Below are positions 7,368 to 15,082 of a stretch of 64,000 nucleotides of DNA, one piece after another. The DNA is taken from NCBI GenBank assembly GCA_028281045.1, contig JANQKP010000003.1, positions 62,001 through 126,000 of the forward strand, written 5' to 3'. The translations under genes and the position numbers were made by a program. The notes under the pieces were generated by a model. The model saw only the letters and a list, made by a program, of their open reading frames with translations. It was not told where the DNA came from and did not search any database. This stretch comes from Candidatus Altimarinota bacterium. GTDB lineage: Bacteria > Patescibacteriota > Gracilibacteria > UM-FILTER-43-11. Position 1 is the first letter of the stretch; each line of letters begins with the position of its first letter.

Positions 7368-8339
7368 ATTACTGAGTCTCTGAGAAATAAAGAGTCATTA
7401 TCATCGGCGAGTCATTCTCCAAAAAGCGTCATTGCTTCGCTTATTTCTGGAAGTCGCAATAGAGCCATTTTCCTAACCGCTACAGCTGCCCTGAGCACTT
7501 TGGTTATGATGGAGCTCATGAGCAAAAAGCCTGTAAATCAGGATTCAATTTCTCCGAAGCCTGTTTCTGGACCTAAGGATCCCGGAGAAACTCCAAATAA
7601 TGAACCTGTAGCTTATGCAGTGCCACTTTCAACCATCCAAGAAACAGAGCCTGAAGTGGATTTAGATGACTATGAACCGGATGCAAGTGGAGACCCACCT
7701 GATCCTGAAGATGAATATTCAGCAGAAGAGATGGGTAGACAAATTCCTGAGATCAGAGCAACTTTAGATGCCTACTGTTCTACATTTGCAAGAAATGAAG
7801 AGGTTTGCGAAGCGGTTAGAGAAGCCATAGATCTAGGATGTACTCGTATTGGATCTTCGGCCGGTAATAACCTGTCTTTAACACGTCCTGTACAAGAAAA
7901 AGACTTTGAGTCTATGGATGAAATCGACATAGCCAGAGCTATTACTAAAGACACTGACGATGATTGCCCTGATATTCCAATTTCGGATGATGAAAGCGTT
8001 ATAGAACTCGTGAAAACGATAGATTTTGCTCCATATTATAACGCCATTGAGCTCATTAAGGCGCGCATGGCTTATACAGACGAAGATATTGAAATACTGA
8101 GAAATTATGTTTCTGTTATGGAACGCCTAACTCAAATGATGACCATAGAAGACAAGACGTATCGCCTTATTGCTATGGAAAGATTCATTAATACAGAAGA
8201 CGTAGGCTTTGTACTTGATAATCTCCATAGGATTCGAAAATATGTTGAAGCTGACGAAACCCTTGCTGAACTAGGACCATCGGGATTATTCGATAGCCTA
8301 ATCAATGAAGCGCTTCATCTTATTGCGACGGGCAAGTAA
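7368..8339 (+). CDS. Membrane-anchored acidic protein of unknown function
   Basis: The first conventional start in this frame is TTG at 7500 (279 residues), but the frame is open back to a stop at 7362. The promoter at 7321-7349 predicts a transcript start near 7356. Reading from ATT at 7368 gives a Ser/Arg-rich N-terminus followed by a hydrophobic segment (RAIFLTATAALSTLVMMELM) that the TTG start would cut in half. I therefore propose a start upstream, possibly the rare ATT at 7368 or CTG at 7380. After the membrane anchor comes a Pro/Asp/Glu-rich linker and an acidic helical domain with four Cys residues (ATLDAYCSTFARNEEVCEAV, LGCTRIG, DDDCPDIP). Its function is unknown. Confidence 0.5.
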   Translation: MTESLRNKESLSSASHSPKSVIASLISGSRNRAIFLTATAALSTLVMMELMSKKPVNQDSISPKPVSGPKDPGETPNNEPVAYAVPLSTIQETEPEVDLDDYEPDASGDPPDPEDEYSAEEMGRQIPEIRATLDAYCSTFARNEEVCEAVREAIDLGCTRIGSSAGNNLSLTRPVQEKDFESMDEIDIARAITKDTDDDCPDIPISDDESVIELVKTIDFAPYYNAIELIKARMAYTDEDIEILRNYVSVMERLTQMMTIEDKTYRLIAMERFINTEDVGFVLDNLHRIRKYVEADETLAELGPSGLFDSLINEALHLIATGK

Positions 8340-8987
8340 CTACTTATTAGCTCCTTGAGCCTCTCTTAGAGCGCGAACTGACTCCATAGTTGTCGCATTC
8401 ACCCTTGCATCAGCAACGGTTTCTTCTGCTTTAGCCAGTGCCTCTTTTTCATTAAGCTCTGGATACATCTTTTGATAAATCTTAGCTAGCTCTGGAGAAC
8501 CTACTTGTCCTAGCCACATGTTGGTATCATCTACCGCTTCAACTAAGTCTGCAAAATCAGCACTTCCTACATGCACCTTACCATCTTTATCAGCGCTCAT
8601 AGTCCCAAAGTAGTTATCTAGGGCACCACTTAAATTAGTAAGAATTCTATAAGAATTAAAGTCCAGATTTAAATCTAGCTCATGCTCATCAGCCACTTGC
8701 TCAGCAAGAAAGTTCATGTACTCGTTAATCATCAAAAGCACCACACGTGCTTCATGAGCGGTAAGAGACCCCTCGTTTAAAGCCTGTTGCAAGAAATCTG
8801 CAGCTGTATCTACTCTTTTTGCAATGGCTTCATAAGCCTGTTCGGCCATATTAGCCATAGATTGATCTCTTGGATCCTCTACGGTAAAGTCCGGTTTATC
8901 GCGAACATCTAAAGCATCTTTTGCTTCTTTTTTACCTTTATCAAGCTCTGTAATGTCGGCCGAAAATGTCTCTTGTGGATTAGGCAT
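8340..8987 (-). CDS. Conserved-looking hypothetical cytoplasmic protein
   Basis: 215 residues, no family recognised. No signal peptide or membrane segment; mostly acidic, predicted helical. It has a charged N-terminus (LDKGKKEAKDALDVRDKPDF) and Ala-rich helices near the C-terminus (EKEALAKAEETVADARVNAT). It is the second gene of a two-gene operon, three bases after 8991-9320. Its stop abuts the stop of the convergent gene at 8339 without a single base between, so no separate terminator fits. Confidence 0.55.
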   Translation of the reverse strand: MPNPQETFSADITELDKGKKEAKDALDVRDKPDFTVEDPRDQSMANMAEQAYEAIAKRVDTAADFLQQALNEGSLTAHEARVVLLMINEYMNFLAEQVADEHELDLNLDFNSYRILTNLSGALDNYFGTMSADKDGKVHVGSADFADLVEAVDDTNMWLGQVGSPELAKIYQKMYPELNEKEALAKAEETVADARVNATTMESVRALREAQGANK

Positions 8988-8990
8988 GTA

Positions 8991-9320
8991 TTAAAGTTGA
9001 TTAAGTAGGGCATCTGCTTCTTTCTCAGTAGTAGCAGCCTCCGCTTTTTCGTGAGTAGCCACTTCTGCTTGGAAGCGAGATTGGAAAGTATCTTCAATTT
9101 GTTTAAATAGTTTTTCATTGCTATCTAAAATTTCTTCCTTGGTTTTTCTCTCTGCAAACATTTTCTTAAAACGGTCTGCAACCACCTTAAGGTTATTTAC
9201 AATGGCGCTGCGATCTTCATCAGAAATACCCGTTACATTCGTTGTAACTTTTTCATAATTCTCCTGAGAAATCAGGTATTTGTATGAATCTACGGCGCTG
9301 ATGAATTCTTGATCTGACAT
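8991..9320 (-). CDS. Small hypothetical helical protein
   Basis: 109 residues, no family recognised. Soluble, highly charged and probably all helical (KVVADRFKKMFAERKTKEEI and an Ala/Glu-rich C-terminus), with one possible coiled coil at about residues 50-100. First gene of an operon with 8340-8987, which suggests a joint complex. Its promoter at 9344-9372 is one of the recurrent CTTTTTTTGG-TATAAT elements fused to the terminator of infB. Confidence 0.55.
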   Translation of the reverse strand: MSDQEFISAVDSYKYLISQENYEKVTTNVTGISDEDRSAIVNNLKVVADRFKKMFAERKTKEEILDSNEKLFKQIEDTFQSRFQAEVATHEKAEAATTEKEADALLNQL

Positions 9321-9343
9321 AATTTTTATTTATGTTTCTAATT

Positions 9344-9378
9344 ATTATACCAAAAAAAGCCCTTTTTTTCAAGGGGTA
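9344..9378 (-). promoter_or_regulatory. Composite terminator (infB) and promoter (8991-9320 operon)
   Basis: Minus strand CCCTT-GAAAAA-AAGGG followed by C and seven T is a plausible intrinsic terminator for infB. The same bases supply TTGAAA (9367-9372) as a -35, and TATAAT (9344-9349) follows after a 17-base spacer ending GGGCTTTTTTTGG. Confidence 0.7.
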
Positions 9379-9397
9379 GCTGCTCTCCAATTAAAAA

Positions 9398-11875
9398 CTA
9401 AAGGCTGCGTTCGATTTTTTCTACTCTGTAGGCCTCAAGAATATCTCCTTCTTCTACCTTCTTAGGCGTCTTGATCTTAATTCCACATTCAGAGCCTTTT
9501 TCAAGCTCTTTAACGTCTTCAGCTACATGCTTAAGACCTTCAATTTCGCTTTCAAAGAGTTCCTCACCGTCTCTAAGCACGCGTACAATGGCATCGTTTG
9601 TCACTTTACCTTCGGTCACTTCACAACCCACAATTTGCCATGATTTTTTATCGAGAACGATTTGTTTCGCCTTAAGCTTACCAAGTTCAATCACATTGAT
9701 TTCAGGCTCTAGCATTCCAGAAAGAAGTGCGGTTAGATCTTCGGTCAGTTTGTAGATGATCTTGTACTCTTTAATGTCCACATGTTCTTTTTCAGCACGT
9801 TTTTTAAGCTGTGGTGAAACGTCTACGTGGAAACCAATCAGTAGGGCTTGAGAAGCTGCCGCCATAATAATATCTGTATTGGCAATGTTCCCTACTCCAA
9901 AGTGAATCACTTTGATGGCTACGTCATCAGATTTAATCTTATTCAGGGCCTGCATGATCGCTTCAAGCGATCCTTTGGTATCTGCTTTAAGTACAATCTT
10001 AAGGAGTTTCATTTGCCCAGCGTTGATCTGAGAAACAATACGTTCTGCCATAGAACCAGAAAGGCTTTCTTCACGTTGTTTTTCAAGCTCAGCCAGCTCT
10101 TCTGATTTAACTTTAGCGGTCTTCGCGTTTTTAAAGGCTTGAAGAATGTCTCCAGAGTGGGGTACAGAAGAAAGTCCCGAGAGCTGCACAGCAGCACTTG
10201 GTCCAGCTTCTTTTTGAGTTCCTCCGGTGTGATCGTGCATCACTTTAACGCGACCTACCGTGGTTCCTACCACAATGTCGTCTCCAACATTAAGCGTACC
10301 GGTATTGATTAGAATCGTTGCCACAGGTCCAAGGCTTGGATCTAGGTGAGATTCTACAACGGTTCCAACCGCTAGGCGGTTTGGATTCGCCTTAAGGGCT
10401 TCTACCTCTGCTACCAGAAGGATCATTTCTAGAAGATCATCGATTCCTTCTCCAGTCATCGCAGAAACTGGCACCATGATGTTTTTACCTCCCCAGTCTT
10501 CCGCTTGAAGTCCGTGTTCTACGAGCTCTCCTTTTACTTTATCTGGATTTGCATTTGGCTTATCCATTTTATTAATCGCTACCACAATAGGAATTCCAGC
10601 TTCTTGAGCATGGTTAATGGCCTCAATGGTTTGAGGTTTTACTCCTTCATCAGCGGCGACTACTAAAATAGCAATGTCTGTTGCCTTGGCTCCACGAGCA
10701 CGCATAGACGTGAAAGCTTCATGACCTGGCGTGTCTAGGAAAGTGATCTTATGTCCGTTTTTCTCTACTTGATACGCTCCAATATGCTGCGTGATTCCAC
10801 CAGCTTCGCCTTCTACCACATTCGCTTCGCGAATGGCATCTAGAAGCTTGGTTTTACCATGATCTACGTGACCCATCACCGAAATAACTGGAGGTCTTTC
10901 TACAAGATTTTTCTTATCGTCTTCAGCCAGAAGCTTGGTTAAATCTCCTTCGAAGAGTTCTTCTGAAGTGGCTTCAGCGGCAGCGCGTTTTAGCTCTACG
11001 CCAAGTTCAACGGCAATGATTTCAGCGGTGTCGTAATCGATTTGTTGATTGATGGTGGCCATCACTCCATTTTTAAGTAGGGCTCCAATTACATCTGGTA
11101 CAGGTATTCCACATTTCTCAGAGAATTCTTTTACAGAAATGATTGAAGGGATTTCAACGGTTCCCACTTTGGCTTTAATCTGAGGTTGAGCTTTTGGCCC
11201 ACGTTTTTGACTTACTGCGCGATGCTTCTTTTGATCTTTAAACGCTTCGCGATCTTTTTCGCGCTCAATTTCAATCTCTTCTGCCGTTAGTTCTTCATCC
11301 CCTGCTCCGTAAGTTACTTTAGCGATCTTCACTTTACGAGCCACATGTGGATGACGCTGCATAGATTCTAGAACTAGATCTTCTTCTGGTCCTTTGGTCT
11401 TGCGACGCTTTTTCTTTCCAGCCGTTTTGTAGTGAGGCTCTTTCTTTTCTTCTTCTTTAGCCGGTTTTACCGCGTATTTCTGATCTAGCTCAATACGACG
11501 ATTCACGTTGATGCTGGTCGATTCTTTCTTTTCCTCTTTCTTATAGTTTTCACCAGCTTTAGGTACTTTAGCGCGTTCTGAAACTTCTTCTTTTTCTTCG
11601 GCTTCTTCTTCACCTTTTTGCTCTCTCGCTTCTTTCTCTTCTTTGGTCTCTTCTTTCTCTACCTTAATTTCTTTATCGTCTTTAAAGACCACTGCAGATC
11701 TTGTTTTCTTAAGGGTTGGTTTTACTTTTCCTTTCAGGAAACGAATTACCCCAGCCGCAAGAGCGTCGTCGATTTCATGCGCAGAAGTTGAGATGCCAAA
11801 ATTAGTCTTCGTAAGCTCTCGACGCAGTTCTTGCGTCGTGATACGAAGTTCCTTTGCTATGTCAGTTAAGCGCAT
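9398..11875 (-). CDS. infB: Translation initiation factor IF-2
   Basis: An 825-residue GTPase that brings initiator tRNA to the 30S subunit and promotes subunit joining. An IF2_N-type helix module at residues 1-50 (MRLTDIAKELRITTQELRRE) is followed by a highly charged Lys/Glu linker (about 60-230). A second N-module follows (IPSIISVKEFSEKCGIPVPD), then the G domain from about residue 325 with G1 GHVDHGKT (about 333-340), G3 DTPGHEAFTSMRARG and G4 NKMDKPNA. C-terminal beta-barrel and tRNA-binding domains end with ECGIKIKTPKKVEEGDILEA. All GTPase motifs are intact. Not linked to nusA or rbfA here, so it stands alone. Confidence 0.97.
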   Translation of the reverse strand: MRLTDIAKELRITTQELRRELTKTNFGISTSAHEIDDALAAGVIRFLKGKVKPTLKKTRSAVVFKDDKEIKVEKEETKEEKEAREQKGEEEAEEKEEVSERAKVPKAGENYKKEEKKESTSINVNRRIELDQKYAVKPAKEEEKKEPHYKTAGKKKRRKTKGPEEDLVLESMQRHPHVARKVKIAKVTYGAGDEELTAEEIEIEREKDREAFKDQKKHRAVSQKRGPKAQPQIKAKVGTVEIPSIISVKEFSEKCGIPVPDVIGALLKNGVMATINQQIDYDTAEIIAVELGVELKRAAAEATSEELFEGDLTKLLAEDDKKNLVERPPVISVMGHVDHGKTKLLDAIREANVVEGEAGGITQHIGAYQVEKNGHKITFLDTPGHEAFTSMRARGAKATDIAILVVAADEGVKPQTIEAINHAQEAGIPIVVAINKMDKPNANPDKVKGELVEHGLQAEDWGGKNIMVPVSAMTGEGIDDLLEMILLVAEVEALKANPNRLAVGTVVESHLDPSLGPVATILINTGTLNVGDDIVVGTTVGRVKVMHDHTGGTQKEAGPSAAVQLSGLSSVPHSGDILQAFKNAKTAKVKSEELAELEKQREESLSGSMAERIVSQINAGQMKLLKIVLKADTKGSLEAIMQALNKIKSDDVAIKVIHFGVGNIANTDIIMAAASQALLIGFHVDVSPQLKKRAEKEHVDIKEYKIIYKLTEDLTALLSGMLEPEINVIELGKLKAKQIVLDKKSWQIVGCEVTEGKVTNDAIVRVLRDGEELFESEIEGLKHVAEDVKELEKGSECGIKIKTPKKVEEGDILEAYRVEKIERSL

Positions 11876-11896
11876 AAAAAAGTTTTAAGCCACGTA

Positions 11897-11925
11897 AGAC
11901 TACCACTATGACTCTCTAGTGTAAA
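11897..11925 (-). promoter_or_regulatory. infB promoter (tentative)
   Basis: TTTACA (11920-11925), 17-base spacer, TAGTCT (11897-11902), in the 54-base gap before infB. The -10 is weak. Confidence 0.4.
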
Positions 11926-11929
11926 GCCG

Positions 11930-13498
11930 TTAGTTCTGCTTAATGGAAGCCGCCATAATATCTAGCGTTTCCTTTAAATCTATTGGTCCTTTAACCAGGA
12001 AGTGTGAATCACTGTCTCTATCTACTTGAACAAAGTAAAGCCCACCGGTTTCTTGAGTGGCTCCTTCACCTTTTCCTTCTAGGATTTCTACCGTAATTTC
12101 AGCATCGCTTAGGTCATCCATTTCATCGCTAGCAAAACCTACAGACCAAATAGAACCATCTTCAGATCCAAAGCTTTGGAAGTACCAGTTTTTGTCATAC
12201 GCTACAGAGAAATCTTTGTGAGGATTTTCGTAAATGTTAAATCCCGTTAGATCCACTTCTTTTTCTTCTTCAATTTCTACTTTTTCCAAATTCTCTTTTA
12301 TGGCTTCAAGCTCGTCTTCATCTATTTCTTTTTCTTCGTGGAAAAGTTCTATGTAATTGAACTCATTCGCCGATGGCGTAAAGCTGTAAGCGGTTTCATA
12401 TTCTTTTTCATCGTCTACGTAAGTCACGACGATGATATCTTCCCCTGGAAGAAGTTCTCTTTTAATAATGGTGGCATTTGGCACGGCTAGAATCTTGTCT
12501 TGGTATTTTTCTAGCGTTGAGAATACGTCGCTAATATTGTCTTCAAATTCTTCGTCTGAAACGCCTGTACATTTGTAACTCACCGGACACCCTTCTTTAT
12601 TGAAAGAGCTTACACGGTAGTCTTTACAAGACGTTGGGACAGGAATAAATGGACAATCTAGAGAGCTGGTATCATCAAGTGAAATACAAACCCCTTCGGC
12701 GTTTTCTTCATTGCTTTCAAATTCACAAATTAGGCCTTCGTCACATTGAATCGCTTCTTCTCCACCACATTTAGGACCAGATCTTTTTCTGGTGAAGATT
12801 AGCTCCATGGTTTCAAGCACGTTGAAGTATCCGGCTTCATCATCGCTTCTAGCGATATCCTTTTTAAAAGTAATTCTATAATTACTTTGCTTACTTGGAT
12901 TGGCTAGATATAAACGAGTCTCCGTGTCTTCGATGTAGCGAAGCGCTTTTTGCGCCGCTACGGTCACGGGAGTTCCTTCAGTTTTTTCATGTTCTTTTAC
13001 AAATTCATCTACTTCTTTAGAGCTACTAAAGCGTCTTACATAAAGCAGTTCTTGTTCGTTAGCATTGGTGAAGTAAACCGTGTTTCCCCCTTCATTTAAA
13101 TTCCACGTCGTTGGGTAACGGAAGCGGTATCCAAGGGTTTTATTTTCATACTCTTCGGTTTCTCCGTCGAAAGATTCTTCTTCAGCACCTACTCTATATA
13201 CGGTTAGAATTTGCTCCTTTTCTTCAATACCCACGCTTTCAAGTAATCCAGAAACGGTGGTTCCTTCGTCTAGGTAGTTGCTTAAATTAATAGTCTTACT
13301 ACGCAGCAATACCTCATCTTCTCCGGTATCTAAAACATGGGTTCCATGGTTATACAGGTCTACCGGTAAAATAGAGATGATTCCGGTGTACTCTGCTTCC
13401 ACACCTCCGTCTGGAATACGGTCTTCCACATCAGGTGGCCCACCGCAGGCGGTTAGCATGGTTAAAGTCCCTATGATGAGAAATAGTCGCTTTATCAT
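11930..13498 (-). CDS. Lipoprotein with repeated PsbP-like domains, function unknown
   Basis: 522 residues with a lipoprotein signal peptide (MIKRLFLIIGTLTMLTACGG; lipobox LTAC, Cys18), so it should be lipidated by the Lgt encoded in this window. After an N-terminal beta-rich domain there are two segments of the form 'short aromatic strand, F.W.Y, long beta sheet' (YENKTLGYRFRYPTTWNLNE and NPHKDFSVAYDKNWYFQSFG) that resemble the PsbP/DUF1795 fold. They flank a Cys-rich patch (PKCGGEEAIQCDEGLICEFE ... CPFIPVPTSCKDY) like small disulfide-bonded repeats. The shorter lipoprotein at 45168 shares the fold type. Outer-surface location is likely; function unknown. Confidence 0.6.
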   Translation of the reverse strand: MIKRLFLIIGTLTMLTACGGPPDVEDRIPDGGVEAEYTGIISILPVDLYNHGTHVLDTGEDEVLLRSKTINLSNYLDEGTTVSGLLESVGIEEKEQILTVYRVGAEEESFDGETEEYENKTLGYRFRYPTTWNLNEGGNTVYFTNANEQELLYVRRFSSSKEVDEFVKEHEKTEGTPVTVAAQKALRYIEDTETRLYLANPSKQSNYRITFKKDIARSDDEAGYFNVLETMELIFTRKRSGPKCGGEEAIQCDEGLICEFESNEENAEGVCISLDDTSSLDCPFIPVPTSCKDYRVSSFNKEGCPVSYKCTGVSDEEFEDNISDVFSTLEKYQDKILAVPNATIIKRELLPGEDIIVVTYVDDEKEYETAYSFTPSANEFNYIELFHEEKEIDEDELEAIKENLEKVEIEEEKEVDLTGFNIYENPHKDFSVAYDKNWYFQSFGSEDGSIWSVGFASDEMDDLSDAEITVEILEGKGEGATQETGGLYFVQVDRDSDSHFLVKGPIDLKETLDIMAASIKQN

Positions 13499-13506
13499 TG
13501 CGAGCG

Positions 13507-13534
13507 TATTATACTCCTTAATGATTTAAGCTCA
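13507..13534 (-). promoter_or_regulatory. Lipoprotein promoter in the divergent gap with tmk
   Basis: TTGAGC (13529-13534), 16-base spacer, TATAAT (13507-13512), immediately before the lipoprotein start at 13498. The 45-base gap must also hold the tmk promoter. Confidence 0.6.
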
Positions 13535-13543
13535 ACATTAAAT

Positions 13544-14131
13544 ATGTTTATTGTTTTTGAAGGCCTAGATGGCTCTGGCTCTACAACACAAGCAAGACTC
13601 CTATGGGAACGCCTTGAAAAAAACCAGCGTGCTGCTCATTTAACCAAGGAGCCTACGGACGAAGGCCACATTGGAAAACTGATCCGTGAAGTACTTCAGC
13701 ACAAATGGGAAATGAGCCCAGAAGGGCTGCAGCTGATGTTCTCTGCAGACCGTGCAGAGCACCTTAAAACCATGATTGAACCTGCGCTTAAAAACGGAGA
13801 AATTGTGATCTCAGATCGCTATATTTTTTCTACCATTGCTTATGGATCGCTTGCGGTAGATGACATAGATTGGCTTAAAGGGCTAAACAGCCATTTTAGG
13901 CAGGCAGACCTTACCTTTTTACTGAAGCTAGATCCTGAAGAATGCTTAAAGCGAATTGCAGGCCGTGGATCTGAATTTGAACTCTTTGAAAAAGACGAAA
14001 AGCTGAGAAAAATCTGGAAGCAATATGCAAAACTAGCCAAAGAAAATGACAACGTGATCGTCATCGATGCCTCTAAAAGCATCGAAGAGATTCACGAGCA
14101 AGTTTGGGAAAAAGTCTCAAGTAGCATTTAG
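13544..14131 (+). CDS. tmk: Thymidylate kinase with altered P-loop
   Basis: 195 residues; phosphorylates dTMP to dTDP. The N-terminus MFIVFEGLDGSGSTTQARLL is the Tmk P-loop, but residue 13, normally the Walker A lysine (GSGKTTQ), is serine; the codon is TCT, read directly from the sequence. The DR motif (DRYIFSTIAYGS) that positions dTMP is present, and the length is near the usual 200-215. The LID region (RIAGRGSEFELFEKDEKLRK) also looks different from the E. coli type. Either a different Lys or Arg does the work, or this is a divergent nucleoside-monophosphate kinase. No other tmk candidate is in the window. Starts at ATG 13544. Confidence 0.8.
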   Translation: MFIVFEGLDGSGSTTQARLLWERLEKNQRAAHLTKEPTDEGHIGKLIREVLQHKWEMSPEGLQLMFSADRAEHLKTMIEPALKNGEIVISDRYIFSTIAYGSLAVDDIDWLKGLNSHFRQADLTFLLKLDPEECLKRIAGRGSEFELFEKDEKLRKIWKQYAKLAKENDNVIVIDASKSIEEIHEQVWEKVSSSI

Positions 14132-14132
14132 C

Positions 14133-14190
14133 TTGCATATTCAACTGAAATTCACCTATACTAAGGTCCCATCACAAGTTGGTGGGTACC
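14133..14190 (+). promoter_or_regulatory. folD-purF-purD promoter and 5' hairpin
   Basis: TTGCAT (14133-14138), 18-base spacer, TATACT (14157-14162). The predicted transcript begins at or just before a hairpin at 14165-14190: GGT-CCCATC, a seven-base loop, GGTGGG-T-ACC. It may protect the 5' end or act as a control element; no known riboswitch consensus was recognised. Confidence 0.5.
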
Positions 14191-14221
14191 TATTTTCAAT
14201 TTCTTTCCCTAGAAAAAACCT

Positions 14222-15064
14222 ATGAAAATTCTAGACGGTAAAGCGTTATCGGAGCAGATTGTAGAATCTGCCAAGGAAAAAGCAGCAATGCTTGAGCCGA
14301 CGCTAGCCGTTATCATGGTGGGAAACAATCCAGCTTCAGCGGCTTATGTTAAAAACAAACATAAAGCCTGCGAAAAAGCTGGGATTGAATTTAAGGAATA
14401 CACCTTTGATGAAGGAGTGACTCAACAGGAGCTTCTCGATAAAATCGAGCAAATCAATAACGACGATTCTATCAACGGCGTTATTGTTCAGCTTCCGCTT
14501 CCAGCGCAGATTGAAGTACCTCTTGTGATTAGGGCGATAGACCCTGCAAAAGATGTGGATGGCTTTGGAGCTTACAACCTTGGTAAGACCTTTTTAAGTC
14601 CAGACTTTGAAGATCTTCCACCAGCAACACCGCTTGGAATTGTAAAACTTCTAGATCACTACGATATTCAAGTTCAAGGAAAAGAAGTGGTCGTGGTGGG
14701 AGCAAGTAACATTGTTGGAAAACCTATTTCAACCATGCTTCTAAATCGCAACGCTACCGTAACTACTTGTCATATTTACACAGAAGATCTGGCCGCTCAT
14801 ACCAAGCGGGCAGATATTTTAATTGTGGCTGTAGGCAAACCAGATTTAATCACAGAAGACATGGTGAAAGACGATGTGGTGGTGGTTGATGTAGGCATTA
14901 ATCGCAAAGACGATGGAAAACTTTGCGGTGATGTAGATTTTGAAAACGTTTCTAAAAAAGCGAGCTATATCTCTCCCGTTCCTGGTGGAGTTGGTCCTAT
15001 GACCGTAGCCGCTCTTATTTTAAATACTATTCGCGCTGCTGAAAGGCAACGCCAGTCCTCTTAA
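14222..15064 (+). CDS. folD: Bifunctional methylenetetrahydrofolate dehydrogenase/cyclohydrolase
   Basis: 280 residues; interconverts 5,10-methylene-, methenyl- and 10-formyl-tetrahydrofolate using NADP, supplying formyl groups for purine synthesis. Seen: MKILDGKALSEQIVESAKEK, the active-site Lys region (VGNNPASAAYVKNKHKACEK), VQLPLPAQI, DVDGFGAYNLGK, the nucleotide-binding GASNIVGKP and the C-terminal PVPGGVGPMTVAALI. Complete and of standard length. First gene of folD-purF-purD (18-base gaps), which matches its role as formyl donor supplier. Confidence 0.96.
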   Translation: MKILDGKALSEQIVESAKEKAAMLEPTLAVIMVGNNPASAAYVKNKHKACEKAGIEFKEYTFDEGVTQQELLDKIEQINNDDSINGVIVQLPLPAQIEVPLVIRAIDPAKDVDGFGAYNLGKTFLSPDFEDLPPATPLGIVKLLDHYDIQVQGKEVVVVGASNIVGKPISTMLLNRNATVTTCHIYTEDLAAHTKRADILIVAVGKPDLITEDMVKDDVVVVDVGINRKDDGKLCGDVDFENVSKKASYISPVPGGVGPMTVAALILNTIRAAERQRQSS

Positions 15065-15082
15065 TTTTTAAATTTTCTTTTT

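Noticed and set aside
14157-14221. ZTP or THF riboswitch before folD
   Set aside because: The leader is only about 55-60 bases and lacks the conserved cores of either class; only a single hairpin is visible.
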